From Chitinispirillaceae bacterium (lineage in GTDB: Bacteria > Fibrobacterota > Chitinivibrionia > Chitinivibrionales > Chitinispirillaceae), in contig JAFGIN010000193.1 in NCBI GenBank assembly GCA_016929595.1, forward strand, positions 79,735 through 143,734: a DNA stretch of 64,000 nt, read 5' to 3'. How positions within the stretch are numbered: the stretch's first letter is position 1; every line of letters begins with the position of its first letter. The translations under genes and the position numbers were made by a program. Below, piece by piece: positions 45,250 to 54,709 of the stretch. The notes beneath the pieces were generated by a model that searched no databases, was not told the origin of the DNA, and saw only the letters and a program-made list of their open reading frames with translations.

Positions 45250-46467
45250 ATGAAAAAGGTGCTGTTTTGGGCGTTAGCAGCGGGGTGCTGTGCCAGTAGT
45301 TTTGCAACTGATGCAAGAGTTATTACAATGGGACGTCATGATGCTTTCTTTATGGATGAAGCAAGCATTTATAGAAATCCGGCAAATATAAATATTTACC
45401 CAAACATGGTATATGGGTCATACGGGTACTACAATCAGGACTCGACTGTGGATAAAGAAAATGGAAACAGAGATCCATTAGACCCATTTTTTGGTGCAAT
45501 AATTTCATATTCACTCAATCAGGGAACTGATGGCGGAAGTCAGTACCCGATGCTCTCATTAGGGGCATTTTTTAACCGTTATGATCAAATGCTTGATTAT
45601 GTTACACCTGGAAAGGCTAAATTTCTTGGAAATGGATTGAAAGCAAGAGAAAAAATTTATAGCCCCAAAGGTAAAATTGATCTTTTGCTTGGCTATGTGA
45701 TGGAAAAAGGGGGAATGATAGGTGGAGGGGTATATATTGCCACTCAACAGATTAAAGAAGACGGTCAGGAATTTGAAACAAGTGTTTATAAAGGAAGTGT
45801 CGGTATCAATATACCCGTTGCAAAATCAATGGATCTTGAAGTATCCATTAATGGTGGAACGATTACAGCAATTGCAAAAGATTCTGCTGCAAATGGCAGT
45901 GTCTACCAGAATAAACTTGCTGAAGGGGATTATTTCGGTACGCTTGAAGCACGGCTCTTTTCATCACTTTCCTCTTTGAATGGTGATTTTGTTCCTCATC
46001 TGAGAATTGATGTACTTGAACTTGATAGAAGTAAAACGTTTGATCTTGGTCTTGCAGCTGGACTGGGCGTTAATATAAACATAGACAAAGGATTCTTCTG
46101 GACTGGAATGGAGTTTCTTTATGGGCAACAGGACTCCTCAAATTCTACAGCAAAAGAATATATTGGTGGAAGGGTTTCTTTTGGTATAGAGAGAAATATA
46201 ATCTGGGATTGGTTTGTTATCAGAGTCGGTGGTCAGAAAGAGTTGAAATATGTAAGCGAGGGTTCGCAGGACGGCCACATTGAGGAAAATAACCCAGCAG
46301 ACGCTTCTGATAACGATCTTGTTTCACTTGGTTTTGGAGTAAATGTCGAAAACCGATTAAGAATAGATGTTGTTGCATCTGAAGATATTGCTTATACTTT
46401 TACGAACCTTATAAGTCGTCCGCAGCACCATTTGTTTACCAGAGTGAGTGCGACCTATAGTTTCTGA
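45250..46467 (+). CDS. PorV-like outer-membrane protein
   Basis: 405 residues. The ATG at 45250 has GGGAGG 7 bases upstream and starts a clean signal peptide (MKKVLFWALAAGCCASSFA); an ATG at 45232 lies before that site and is rejected. The mature part is a beta barrel with alternating aromatic strands and an early motif DEASIYRNPANINIYPNM, as in PorV/UPF0164-type proteins. It ends FTRVSATYSF with a terminal Phe, as outer-membrane proteins often do. It closes the envelope cluster and probably works with it, though it has its own ribosome site and a 190-base gap. Confidence 0.75.
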   Translation: MKKVLFWALAAGCCASSFATDARVITMGRHDAFFMDEASIYRNPANINIYPNMVYGSYGYYNQDSTVDKENGNRDPLDPFFGAIISYSLNQGTDGGSQYPMLSLGAFFNRYDQMLDYVTPGKAKFLGNGLKAREKIYSPKGKIDLLLGYVMEKGGMIGGGVYIATQQIKEDGQEFETSVYKGSVGINIPVAKSMDLEVSINGGTITAIAKDSAANGSVYQNKLAEGDYFGTLEARLFSSLSSLNGDFVPHLRIDVLELDRSKTFDLGLAAGLGVNINIDKGFFWTGMEFLYGQQDSSNSTAKEYIGGRVSFGIERNIIWDWFVIRVGGQKELKYVSEGSQDGHIEENNPADASDNDLVSLGFGVNVENRLRIDVVASEDIAYTFTNLISRPQHHLFTRVSATYSF

Positions 46468-46488
46468 AACATAACAGAAAGAAACAAG

Positions 46489-46520
46489 AAAAAACGGATT
46501 CCAAATGGAGTCCGTTTTTT
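46489..46520 (+). terminator. Terminator ending the envelope cluster
   Basis: AAAAACGGATTCC / GGAGTCCGTTTTT with a 4-base loop, one G-T pair and a run of eight T, 22 bases after the outer-membrane protein stop. A tempting ATG at 46505 lies in its loop, so the next gene must start further on. Confidence 0.88.
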
Positions 46521-46534
46521 TTATTTTTACAATC

Positions 46535-49500
46535 ATGGAGTCTGCAAAAAAATTACAGAGACTATTAATAAATAAATTTTCTCATACAACGATTTTGCTG
46601 GCGTGTATCTTCTGTGGTGCCATTGTTGGAGAAAATGTTTCACTATCCCTTGTTGTTTCTGCATTCGGTTCGACAATTATTTCAAAGTTATACCTTGTTA
46701 ATGGTGTTCTTCTATTCTCTTTACCGGTACTTTTTTTTAATAAGATAGATGGTATAAACAGAGGAAGACTGCTTTCAAAGCTACTATTTATCTCTGCTTC
46801 ATCACTGTTTGTTATTCTGGTGCTGTTTATAATACAAGGTCATTTAAATCTCGCAAATACAAAGTGGATACTCGTTGCATTATACCCGTTTTCATATTTG
46901 TCTAAAACGATTCTGTTCCTGACGTTCTGGACTTTTGCAAATGACGTTTTCCCGACAGGGGAGGCTAAGAAAAAGTTCCCTTTGATAGCTGCATGGGGAA
47001 TCGGAGGTGGCATATGCGGATCTTCAATTGCGTTTTTTCTTGTTAGAGCATTTCCTACATTTATGCTTATAGCTTTATGGGGTGGTTCATTTTTAATCGC
47101 ATGGATTTTTTCTGGAAATATTCACACTCGTTACGAAAAAGAGTTGAAAACACATGAAGATTTCAGAAAAAAAACTCTTTTCGAGAAAAAGGTATCCGGA
47201 GAAAGACACCCCTCGTTTATACTGCTGATTTTAATGGCAAGTCAATATTTTCTGATTTTCATGTCAATATTTTCTTTGGATTATATTTTCTGGAACCGCT
47301 CACAGATGTGGTTTCTTACAGCGGAGTCGATTGCTTCGTTTCAATTTATGTTCTATCTAATTCATGCATCCGTAACTATCGCAGGACTGCGGCTTGTCCT
47401 GCCACGAATAATTGCCGGAATCGGTTTTACAAAAATATTTTATTTTCTTCCTCTGACGCTTGCAGGAGGAGGATTGCTGGTTATTGTATCGATGTTTTTT
47501 TTACCTGGCAGCAAGTTGTTCTTTGTTTTTACAACAGTACAATTTTTGAGGTACATCGTTTTTGAAAATGCCTATGCCCCTATCTATCAGATGTATTTTG
47601 CAGCTGTTGAGAAAGAAAAGCGAGGAAGAGCAAAAACGCTCATTGAGGGTATAGTAAAGCCGGGTGCAATACTATGCTGTGGTATAATTTTGCTTCTGCT
47701 CAATAATAATACATACATAATTCTGTTGATTACGATAGTTTGCAGCATACTGGCATTATTCAATGCTTATTACATACGTAGAATGTATGCGATGGCTCTT
47801 ATCCCGGCGACGTACAGGCTTGTTGAACCCCAAATGGTAATAAATGAATTTGTAGGATGTTCCGATAGAGCTACCATGGCGATTGTGAGTCAATATGCTG
47901 ATTCCACAGATGTTGATATGAGATTAATTTCAATTAAGCTTCTTGCGTCAATGGGGACGCAACAGGCATATGAAGAGCTGATGCGGTTGTACAGGATTGA
48001 ATATGTTCAAGGCGTTAAGGAACTGATCGCACGATCCATTTCGGGTTTTTATAATTACTCCTCAAAAAATCTTATTGAGGAACTGCTGTCTGATCCAAAC
48101 CACAGAATCAGGGCTAATACGCTCTATTCACTCAACCGAATGCACTGTAACTGGAAACGTCATTTGAGGCCGCTGGTCAGAAAACTGCTTTTTGAGAACA
48201 GTGTACGGGTTCAGATAGAGGCAGCCTGTTATCTATGGGAAAATGGTGATCAGCATGACCGTCTGAATACAGACAACTTTGTCAAGTCACTTCTCAACAG
48301 CTCAAATCCCAACCGTCAATCGGCAGGGATCTATTTGACAAGTATTGTTCTGCAGCCTGACTGGGAATCTGAGCTTCAGGCCAGATTACATTCACCTTAC
48401 ATTCAGGTGTACAGGAAATGCATTGAAGTTATATTTGGGGTGGATGACGTTAATTTGCATACGAGGATACTTACAATAATTGAATCGATGGACCGGGAAC
48501 GGATATCTGTTGCTGGAGAGGTAATTGAAGCGAAAGGCGGGTCATTGTGGAATACTCTGGTCGAATTCCTTCCGCTTGCAACAAACAGAAGAATGAAATA
48601 TGAGCTGATTCGCTGTATGCGTCTTCTTTCCGATTCGATACGCTCATCAGGTAAATCACTTCAACTCAGTGAAGGTACCGCGGGAGCAATTACTGAGTGG
48701 ATTAACAGCGAACTGGAAGTTGTTTATAAAGATTCAGTGATATGGCATAATTGCAGGGAAGTAATTAAAGGGCACGTCAACATTACGATTTTAGATGATG
48801 CATTGCGAGAGAATTTTACACGTTTGTGTGAATGGACCGTAAATGCGATGGTCCTGCTGGATAAAAAGGGTGTAATGACATGGCGCCACAACGATATTGA
48901 TATAAAGGAAAATCATCAGCGTCTCGATCTGATAGAGATTATTGAAGGCACATCATACGAAAAAATTGGAGGACTGATTTTGCCAATACTTAAAGCAGAT
49001 TCATGGGAATCGCTTGCAGAAATTGGCAGAAATCATTTTTACTGTAATGATGTATCGGGCATTAATGGATTAATCTATTTTTTTAACTTCGATAACAAAT
49101 GGATCTCATTGTGTGCCATGTACTCGATATTACACATATCACAAATTTTGTGGACGCAGGAGATTGAGGGAGTAGTAAAAAATATGGCAAAAATCCTGGA
49201 AGATGAGCTGATACCTTCATCGACGGAGATCCTTGAGCAAAGTTCAATTTTATCAGGTCGCTCATATGCCCTTGAATTGCTTGAGCGGGTATTGTTTTTA
49301 AAAAGTACTCCCCTTTTTAAAAATGTCAGTTCAGAAAAATTATTAAAACTTGCAGAAATAGCATCTCCGGTCGAATATGATACTGAAGATGTGATCTCAA
49401 AACAGGGAGATATTGCAGAACATTTGTATATTGTGAAAAATGGTGGTATTAAGGTTCTTAAACAGGATGGGGATACATTTAGAGATATTTCGACTATTAC

Positions 49501-49780
49501 GGTAGGGGAGACTTATGGCGAGATAGGTTTATTTAATCAATCTCCCCGATCAGCAACAGCGGTGGCGTTAGAAAATTGCAGTTTGTTGATCATTAAAAGG
49601 GCACAATTGAAAAAAATGTTAATAGAAGTTCCGGATATTGCATTCAATCTTCTTAGTGTATTAAGTGAGCGTTTAAGAAAAAGCGGGGATGAATATGTAA
49701 ATATGATGCATGCACTGAATGCTGGAGATTGCGGGAATGATGAGCCACGTATCGAAATTGATAGTGATAAGAAAAAATAA
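46535..49780 (+). CDS. ATP/ADP-translocase-like membrane protein with HEAT repeats and cNMP-binding domain
   Basis: About 1081 residues. The start at 46535 is chosen because the earlier ATG (46505) is inside a terminator loop; no ribosome site is clear. Residues 1-420 hold 10-12 membrane helices with the look of the nucleotide transporter (TlcA/Npt) or MFS family. From about 440 to 900 come HEAT-like helical repeats (VDMRLISIKLLASMGTQQAYEEL, LSDPNHRIRANTLYSLNRM). The C-terminal 130 residues are a cyclic-nucleotide-binding domain: VISKQGDIAEHLYIVKNGG and the phosphate cassette GEIGLFNQSPRSATAVA with the Glu and Arg that bind the nucleotide. It could be a transporter or sensor gated by cAMP or cGMP. 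It stands alone. Confidence 0.75.
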   Translation: MESAKKLQRLLINKFSHTTILLACIFCGAIVGENVSLSLVVSAFGSTIISKLYLVNGVLLFSLPVLFFNKIDGINRGRLLSKLLFISASSLFVILVLFIIQGHLNLANTKWILVALYPFSYLSKTILFLTFWTFANDVFPTGEAKKKFPLIAAWGIGGGICGSSIAFFLVRAFPTFMLIALWGGSFLIAWIFSGNIHTRYEKELKTHEDFRKKTLFEKKVSGERHPSFILLILMASQYFLIFMSIFSLDYIFWNRSQMWFLTAESIASFQFMFYLIHASVTIAGLRLVLPRIIAGIGFTKIFYFLPLTLAGGGLLVIVSMFFLPGSKLFFVFTTVQFLRYIVFENAYAPIYQMYFAAVEKEKRGRAKTLIEGIVKPGAILCCGIILLLLNNNTYIILLITIVCSILALFNAYYIRRMYAMALIPATYRLVEPQMVINEFVGCSDRATMAIVSQYADSTDVDMRLISIKLLASMGTQQAYEELMRLYRIEYVQGVKELIARSISGFYNYSSKNLIEELLSDPNHRIRANTLYSLNRMHCNWKRHLRPLVRKLLFENSVRVQIEAACYLWENGDQHDRLNTDNFVKSLLNSSNPNRQSAGIYLTSIVLQPDWESELQARLHSPYIQVYRKCIEVIFGVDDVNLHTRILTIIESMDRERISVAGEVIEAKGGSLWNTLVEFLPLATNRRMKYELIRCMRLLSDSIRSSGKSLQLSEGTAGAITEWINSELEVVYKDSVIWHNCREVIKGHVNITILDDALRENFTRLCEWTVNAMVLLDKKGVMTWRHNDIDIKENHQRLDLIEIIEGTSYEKIGGLILPILKADSWESLAEIGRNHFYCNDVSGINGLIYFFNFDNKWISLCAMYSILHISQILWTQEIEGVVKNMAKILEDELIPSSTEILEQSSILSGRSYALELLERVLFLKSTPLFKNVSSEKLLKLAEIASPVEYDTEDVISKQGDIAEHLYIVKNGGIKVLKQDGDTFRDISTITVGETYGEIGLFNQSPRSATAVALENCSLLIIKRAQLKKMLIEVPDIAFNLLSVLSERLRKSGDEYVNMMHALNAGDCGNDEPRIEIDSDKKK

Positions 49781-49938
49781 ATGATACAATAATTACAAAA
49801 AACTTATGCATTTACATCGATTTTCGGTTTTTGAAAAAGTTATATTTCAACTATGACACAAATTCAATGGACTTGAAAGTATCGGAACTATGGCATTTTT
49901 AAATTTGTAAACATACATATATGAAGGGAGGAACAACT

Positions 49939-51429
49939 ATGAAGTTCCAAAAGTTGGTTGTAGTATCGGTAGTATTGCTTGCTTCGCTTCTGGGCGGGTG
50001 CAGTAACAAGAGCAGCGGAAAAAAAATAACCGTTCTGGTGAGAATGATGCCGGCGCAGGAGCGGTTTTTCAGAGACCAGATGATTCCTGCATTTGAAAAG
50101 GAATATAAATGTAAGGTTGATATTGCTAAATTTGAAAGTGAATGGGACATTGAGAGGATGTTGAAGCTGGAAGGGTCAAAAAAGGACGGCTCAATAGCTC
50201 TTGTGAAGACACCCTTTGAAATGACACGTGTTCTTGTCAATAAGGGATTGATGAGAGATTTGTATGATGTTCTGGATTCAAATCAGGTTCTTCAGGATCT
50301 TGCCGAATATCATCAGTTAGCAACTGGCCTGGGGTTCATTGATGGTAAACCTTACTATATTCCAAGAAAGCTTGAAACTAGGGTATTTTTCTATCTCAAA
50401 TCGAAAGTCGCAGATGCAGTAACCAAATTTCCGAATCATAAAGACAGAATCAATACTGAATTAAAAAAACAAAATGGCTATGGACTTCCAGCTGATTATG
50501 CTTTTGAATCGGATCCGGCGGAATGGGATCTGTATGATCTTTATGTCGCAGGTTCAATCTGGGCAAATGAGGAGTACAATGGGGTGAAGATGGGTCGCGT
50601 TGCCCATCGTGGAGCACGATATTTAGGAACAACACTTGATATTGTTGATCGTTCATTGCAGATGGGAGCATCCAGAGAAGATATTCTGAGTCTTACTTCT
50701 GATAAAAATGTTGAGACATATCTCTGGGAAAATGTTTTTGTAAGAAATGGGATCTACAATAGCGCTATGTGGCAGGATCAATGGAAAGGTGCTAATATTT
50801 ATACTGGTATTAAAGATGGAAAAGTTTTCGCAACATTTATTCAGCAGATCGATGCGTTCCTGATTCATGGCTGGGCTGAAGATCCATCTATGCCGAGTTA
50901 TCTTCCCGTTGAAAGTGATATGGCGCTGTGCGTAATGCCCAAAGCTGTTTCTTTTGGATTATCTCCGAAAGGTAAGCCGACATTTGAAGGTGATCGAAAT
51001 ATTTCGACTGGCGGCTGGTGGTGGGGAATTCCAAAAACATCGCCTGATGCAAAGTTGGCTTATCAGTTCGCACGTTTCATGACCACCCGGGAAAATCAGG
51101 CTAAAGAATGTTCACGTTTCGGGATGGTGCCGGTACGTAAAGATATATTGAATAATCTACCTGAAGTTTTTGATCAGGGGTGGGTTGGTGATATCTTCAA
51201 AAAATCAGTAGAGCAGATCAGAATCAATGGATTAACAACTGTTCCATTGATAAAAAACTATGCTGAGATGGGTCAGAATGTTATTGATGCCTGGTACTCA
51301 TTGTGTGTCGAATACAAAGAGCCGCAGAATGGCGAAAAAATGAATTTTGCCACAATGAAAATGCGTCTTGCAAGTGATTATCTTGAAAAACAGAAACAGC
51401 TGCTCGGGGATGAATTCCCAGCGGAATAA
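49939..51429 (+). CDS. ABC transporter extracellular solute-binding lipoprotein
   Basis: 496 residues from the ATG at 49939, preceded by GGGAGG; an ATG at 49921 lies before that site. Lipoprotein signal with lipobox LLGGC (Cys about 22). The fold matches family 1 binding proteins of sugar importers (ITVLVRMMPAQERFFRDQMI, DLASTGGWWWGIPKTSP-like motif at ISTGGWWWGIPK). It captures the substrate outside the inner membrane and delivers it to the two permeases that follow. Substrate class is probably a carbohydrate, given the MalFGK-like partners; the exact sugar is unknown. First gene of a six-gene unit. Confidence 0.9.
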   Translation: MKFQKLVVVSVVLLASLLGGCSNKSSGKKITVLVRMMPAQERFFRDQMIPAFEKEYKCKVDIAKFESEWDIERMLKLEGSKKDGSIALVKTPFEMTRVLVNKGLMRDLYDVLDSNQVLQDLAEYHQLATGLGFIDGKPYYIPRKLETRVFFYLKSKVADAVTKFPNHKDRINTELKKQNGYGLPADYAFESDPAEWDLYDLYVAGSIWANEEYNGVKMGRVAHRGARYLGTTLDIVDRSLQMGASREDILSLTSDKNVETYLWENVFVRNGIYNSAMWQDQWKGANIYTGIKDGKVFATFIQQIDAFLIHGWAEDPSMPSYLPVESDMALCVMPKAVSFGLSPKGKPTFEGDRNISTGGWWWGIPKTSPDAKLAYQFARFMTTRENQAKECSRFGMVPVRKDILNNLPEVFDQGWVGDIFKKSVEQIRINGLTTVPLIKNYAEMGQNVIDAWYSLCVEYKEPQNGEKMNFATMKMRLASDYLEKQKQLLGDEFPAE

Positions 51430-52330
51430 TCATTTCCTGTCAGAAACACTGGTTTCTACAGGTGTCTGGATTAGAAAAACGTGGCCGTTACTTCCGGCCA
51501 CGTTTTATTTAATTGGTTTTTTAATAATTGTCTTTTTGTATCTTGCAACACTCAGTCTGTCTAATCCGTCTGCGGGAATAAATTTTCCCTCCTTGAAAGT
51601 TTTTTCGGAGCTTGCGCACGATCAGGCATTCGTAGATGCGTTAGTTAACTCTCTTCTTTTTACGATTGCCGGTACCCCTCTTGAATTGTTAACAGGGCTG
51701 GTATTTGCACTTATGCTATACCGCAATTTTTTCATGCGTGGAATTGTTCGCAGTATTTTCCTGATTCCGCTTGCAATCCCTGCGATTGTTACAGCGATGC
51801 TTATATATATCCTTTTTGATTTTCCCGGGGGACATGTAAATCATATATTATCCGGGTCATACCCGCCTTTCCCGCAAATAATCTCTGAGCCTCTAAACTG
51901 GAGGGGTTCGGGGTTATTTGCATTAAGTATTTCGATGCTTGGAAAGGTATGGCGGGATCTTCCAATCACCATGTTGATATTGCTTTCCGGGTTAAACACT
52001 ATCGACCCGGAACTTTTTGATGCAGCAAAGACAATGGGTGCTACAATGAGAGTTCGCATAGCTAAAATCGTAATTCCATTGATTTTACCATCGATTTCTG
52101 CGGTAGTGCTGTTACGGTCTGTTGAGATGTGGAAGGAGTTCATTTTCCCTTTTGTGCTTGCAGGGCGCTATCGTCTGTTGGGGACACTGATTGATTTTTA
52201 CTACAATAATGTGGGGAATTCTCACAAAGCGGCAGCTGTTGCGATGGTACTGGTAGGCTGCATACTTTTGTCATCATTTATATTGTTTATTCTAATGGAT
52301 TTGCTACAGAAGGTAACAAACCGGAGATAG
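51410..52330 (+). CDS. Sugar ABC transporter permease, MalF/UgpA type
   Basis: 306 residues from the ATG at 51410, which overlaps the end of the binding-protein gene by 20 bases and has GGGG just before it. An ATG at 51368 is less likely. Six membrane helices. The MetI-type EAA loop reads DAAKTMGATMRVRIAKIVIP (EAA..G......I..P pattern), the contact point with the ATPase. It pairs with the next permease to form the channel. Confidence 0.9.
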   Translation: MNSQRNNHFLSETLVSTGVWIRKTWPLLPATFYLIGFLIIVFLYLATLSLSNPSAGINFPSLKVFSELAHDQAFVDALVNSLLFTIAGTPLELLTGLVFALMLYRNFFMRGIVRSIFLIPLAIPAIVTAMLIYILFDFPGGHVNHILSGSYPPFPQIISEPLNWRGSGLFALSISMLGKVWRDLPITMLILLSGLNTIDPELFDAAKTMGATMRVRIAKIVIPLILPSISAVVLLRSVEMWKEFIFPFVLAGRYRLLGTLIDFYYNNVGNSHKAAAVAMVLVGCILLSSFILFILMDLLQKVTNRR

Positions 52331-52331
52331 T

Positions 52332-53177
52332 ATGCAGGGTAAAAACATGCCAATGGCAACAGGCAAGAAAATCATCTGGCTTACAGGGGTGTTTCTTGCG
52401 CTTCTGATTGTACTTGGCCCGGTATACATGCTTGTTAAGTACTCGGTAAGTGACTTGTCAAGTATTAACACTGGCGGGGAACCGATTCCTCTCTGGCCGT
52501 ATCATCCGACATTGCGTATGTACGAGTTCCTTTTTACCGACAGCCAATTTTACAGAGTTTTTATGAACAGCGTAATAGTCTCGCTCTTTACAGTACTGCT
52601 CAGCTTACTGCTGGGTGTACCGGCAGCCTATATACTGGGGCGCTATCAGATACCTGGAAGAAAACTGCTGCTGCTTGCAATTATATCCGTACGCATGTTT
52701 CCTGATATTGCATCAGTAATTCCAATAGTTGAATTTTTTATTAAACTGGGTCTTCATCAAACATATACCGGGGTAGTTCTTGCGCATACCTTGCTTGCGT
52801 TACCTTATGTTATTTTTATTGGTATCGGGGCTTTTGAATCAATACCTCATGAGCTGGAGCAGCAGGCATGGGTAATGGGTGCCGGAAAATTTCAGACGTT
52901 TTTTAAAATATTATTTCCACTTGCGATACCTGGGCTTGCTGCGGCAGCAATTTATACGTTTCTCTTGTCGTGGGATGAGTTCATATTTTCATACTTTCTC
53001 ATGTTCGGCAGGCAGGAAATTTTTACCTTGACACTTTATCTGAATGGGATAAAGTATGCTGAACCACAAAATCTGCTGGCCGCGATTTCTGTATGTCTGA
53101 GTGTTCCGGTCATAGTATTCAGTATGATGGTACAGCGGTATATGGTTGCGGGCATTTCAACAGGTTCGGTTAAGTAA
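52332..53177 (+). CDS. Sugar ABC transporter permease, MalG/UgpE type
   Basis: 281 residues with six membrane helices. EAA-like loop EQQAWVMGAGKFQTFFKILFP, followed by LAIPGLAAAAIYTFLLSWDEF, a typical MalG stretch (W-x-E/D-F). The ATG lies one base after the upstream stop and has GGAG about 7 bases ahead; a second ATG four codons later is possible. Partner of the MalF-type permease. Confidence 0.92.
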   Translation: MQGKNMPMATGKKIIWLTGVFLALLIVLGPVYMLVKYSVSDLSSINTGGEPIPLWPYHPTLRMYEFLFTDSQFYRVFMNSVIVSLFTVLLSLLLGVPAAYILGRYQIPGRKLLLLAIISVRMFPDIASVIPIVEFFIKLGLHQTYTGVVLAHTLLALPYVIFIGIGAFESIPHELEQQAWVMGAGKFQTFFKILFPLAIPGLAAAAIYTFLLSWDEFIFSYFLMFGRQEIFTLTLYLNGIKYAEPQNLLAAISVCLSVPVIVFSMMVQRYMVAGISTGSVK

Positions 53178-53186
53178 AGGAGAAAT

Positions 53187-54311
53187 ATGGCAGATGTAGT
53201 TATCAATTCTTTTTCTAAAAAGTTTGGATCAAACATTGTCATAGACAGACTGAATCTGCAGATTAACAATGGTGAATTTATCACTCTGCTTGGTCCGTCC
53301 GGTTGTGGTAAAACAACGTTGCTTCGGATGATTGCGGGTCTGGAATCTATTGATGGTGGAGAGTTGTTCATAGGTGGAAAGTATTACAATAATCTTCCTG
53401 CCCAGAAGCGTCATCTTGCAATGGTTTTTCAGAGTTATGCCCTGTTTCCTCATATGTCCGTTCGAAACAATATTCTTTTCGGTCTTAAAATAAAAAATGT
53501 AAATAAAGCAAAAATGCAGTATAAGCTTACCTGGGTTTTAAATTTGTTGTATCTCAAAGGGCTTGAGGACCGTTTACCACGGGAGATCTCAGGGGGGCAG
53601 CGTCAGAGAGTTGCGCTTGCGCGTGCGCTTGTTCTTGATCCGGATGTACTTCTGCTGGATGAGCCTTTAAGTAACCTCGATGCGGCGCTTCGCGAGACAG
53701 CTATTGAAGAGTTGAAGAGAATTCATCATCAGGTAGGAAAAACAATTATTTATGTTACACATAACCAGGTTGAGGCGTTAACTATGAGTGAGCGGATTGC
53801 ACTGATCAACAAGGGTAAAGTTGAACAGTACGATCGGCCAAAAGCGATGTATGATGATCCAAAGACGCTGTTTGTAGCAGAATTCATTGGAAGTCCACCT
53901 ATGAATTTTCTGGAGGGTGAAATTCAGATTCAGGAAGGTTTTGGAGGAGTGAATACGTCGATCGGTTTTTTAAAGCTCGATAAAGATCGGGCTGCGAAAC
54001 TTGAAGCAATGAGTGGAAGAAAAGTAATTGCTGGAATCAGGCCTCAAAACATCTATTTTTCTGAGCATGTAATTAGAAGAAGGCATACTGATACTTCGCT
54101 CGATTTAATTGTTGAATTTGTCGAAAATATGGGAGATAGGAGTCTTGTAATTGGAAGGACGCGAAACAGTATTGTTATGAGATTTATGGTTACGCGTGAT
54201 GAAAATATCACATCTGATCAAAAAATGCCGGTGTTTATAGATGGAAGGTGTATTCATCTTTTTGATACAATGAGTCGGTTGAACATTTTTAATAATGATG
54301 GTAGTATATGA
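53187..54311 (+). CDS. ABC transporter ATPase, MalK/UgpC/PotA type
   Basis: 374 residues. Walker A GPSGCGKTT (about 36-44), Q-loop VFQSYALFPHM, signature ISGGQRQRVALARAL, Walker B LLLDEPLSNLD, H-loop VTHNQVEA. A C-terminal TOBE/OB domain of about 130 residues (IRPQNIYFSEHVI, FVENMGDRSLVIG) is typical of carbohydrate importers and often regulatory. It lies 9 bases after the permease gene with AAAGGAGA. The importer is complete with this gene. The stop overlaps the next start by four bases (ATGA). Confidence 0.95.
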   Translation: MADVVINSFSKKFGSNIVIDRLNLQINNGEFITLLGPSGCGKTTLLRMIAGLESIDGGELFIGGKYYNNLPAQKRHLAMVFQSYALFPHMSVRNNILFGLKIKNVNKAKMQYKLTWVLNLLYLKGLEDRLPREISGGQRQRVALARALVLDPDVLLLDEPLSNLDAALRETAIEELKRIHHQVGKTIIYVTHNQVEALTMSERIALINKGKVEQYDRPKAMYDDPKTLFVAEFIGSPPMNFLEGEIQIQEGFGGVNTSIGFLKLDKDRAAKLEAMSGRKVIAGIRPQNIYFSEHVIRRRHTDTSLDLIVEFVENMGDRSLVIGRTRNSIVMRFMVTRDENITSDQKMPVFIDGRCIHLFDTMSRLNIFNNDGSI

Positions 54312-54709
54312 TAAGATTAGTTAAAAATAGACGGGCTGGTTTTTTCCTGATTTCAAAGATCGGGTTTCTGTTCCTTGTTTTTTTCATCGTAGTGATGCAG
54401 TGTTCAAAAGAGGATAAAGAAGTTGTCAGGAAGAAACTGGATGTTATACTTGCGGATGATATGAAGGCGATTCTGGAAGATGTTCCGGATAACGGATTAC
54501 TGGAAAATCCATGCTATGACCTGGTTTTTTATAAAGAGTATGGCAGCGGTAATTATTCTCACAAGGCTGTTGTAAACTTCTATTTCCTGAAAATTTCTAA
54601 TGCAAAGATTATCAGAAAATATCGATATTACCGGAAAAAAGGAATCTGGGAGCGATATTTTAATGAATATAGCTTCTCTCCGGATTCAAATTCATGCAGA
54701 ACAAAGTAA
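54308..54709 (+). CDS. Small lipoprotein-like protein of unknown function
   Basis: 133 residues. One hydrophobic N-terminal segment ends IVVMQC (Cys about 36), a weak lipobox, so it is probably a membrane-bound lipoprotein. The soluble part is short and mixed, with LADDMKAILEDVPDNGL and a Tyr/Arg-rich end. No known domain recognised. It overlaps the ATPase gene by 4 bases (ATGA), which points to co-translation with the sugar importer. Confidence 0.6.
   Translation: MIRLVKNRRAGFFLISKIGFLFLVFFIVVMQCSKEDKEVVRKKLDVILADDMKAILEDVPDNGLLENPCYDLVFYKEYGSGNYSHKAVVNFYFLKISNAKIIRKYRYYRKKGIWERYFNEYSFSPDSNSCRTK

Noticed and set aside
46505..46534. Earlier ATG for the transporter/cNMP-binding gene
   Set aside because: It lies in the loop of a strong terminator, so the first codons would be terminator sequence.
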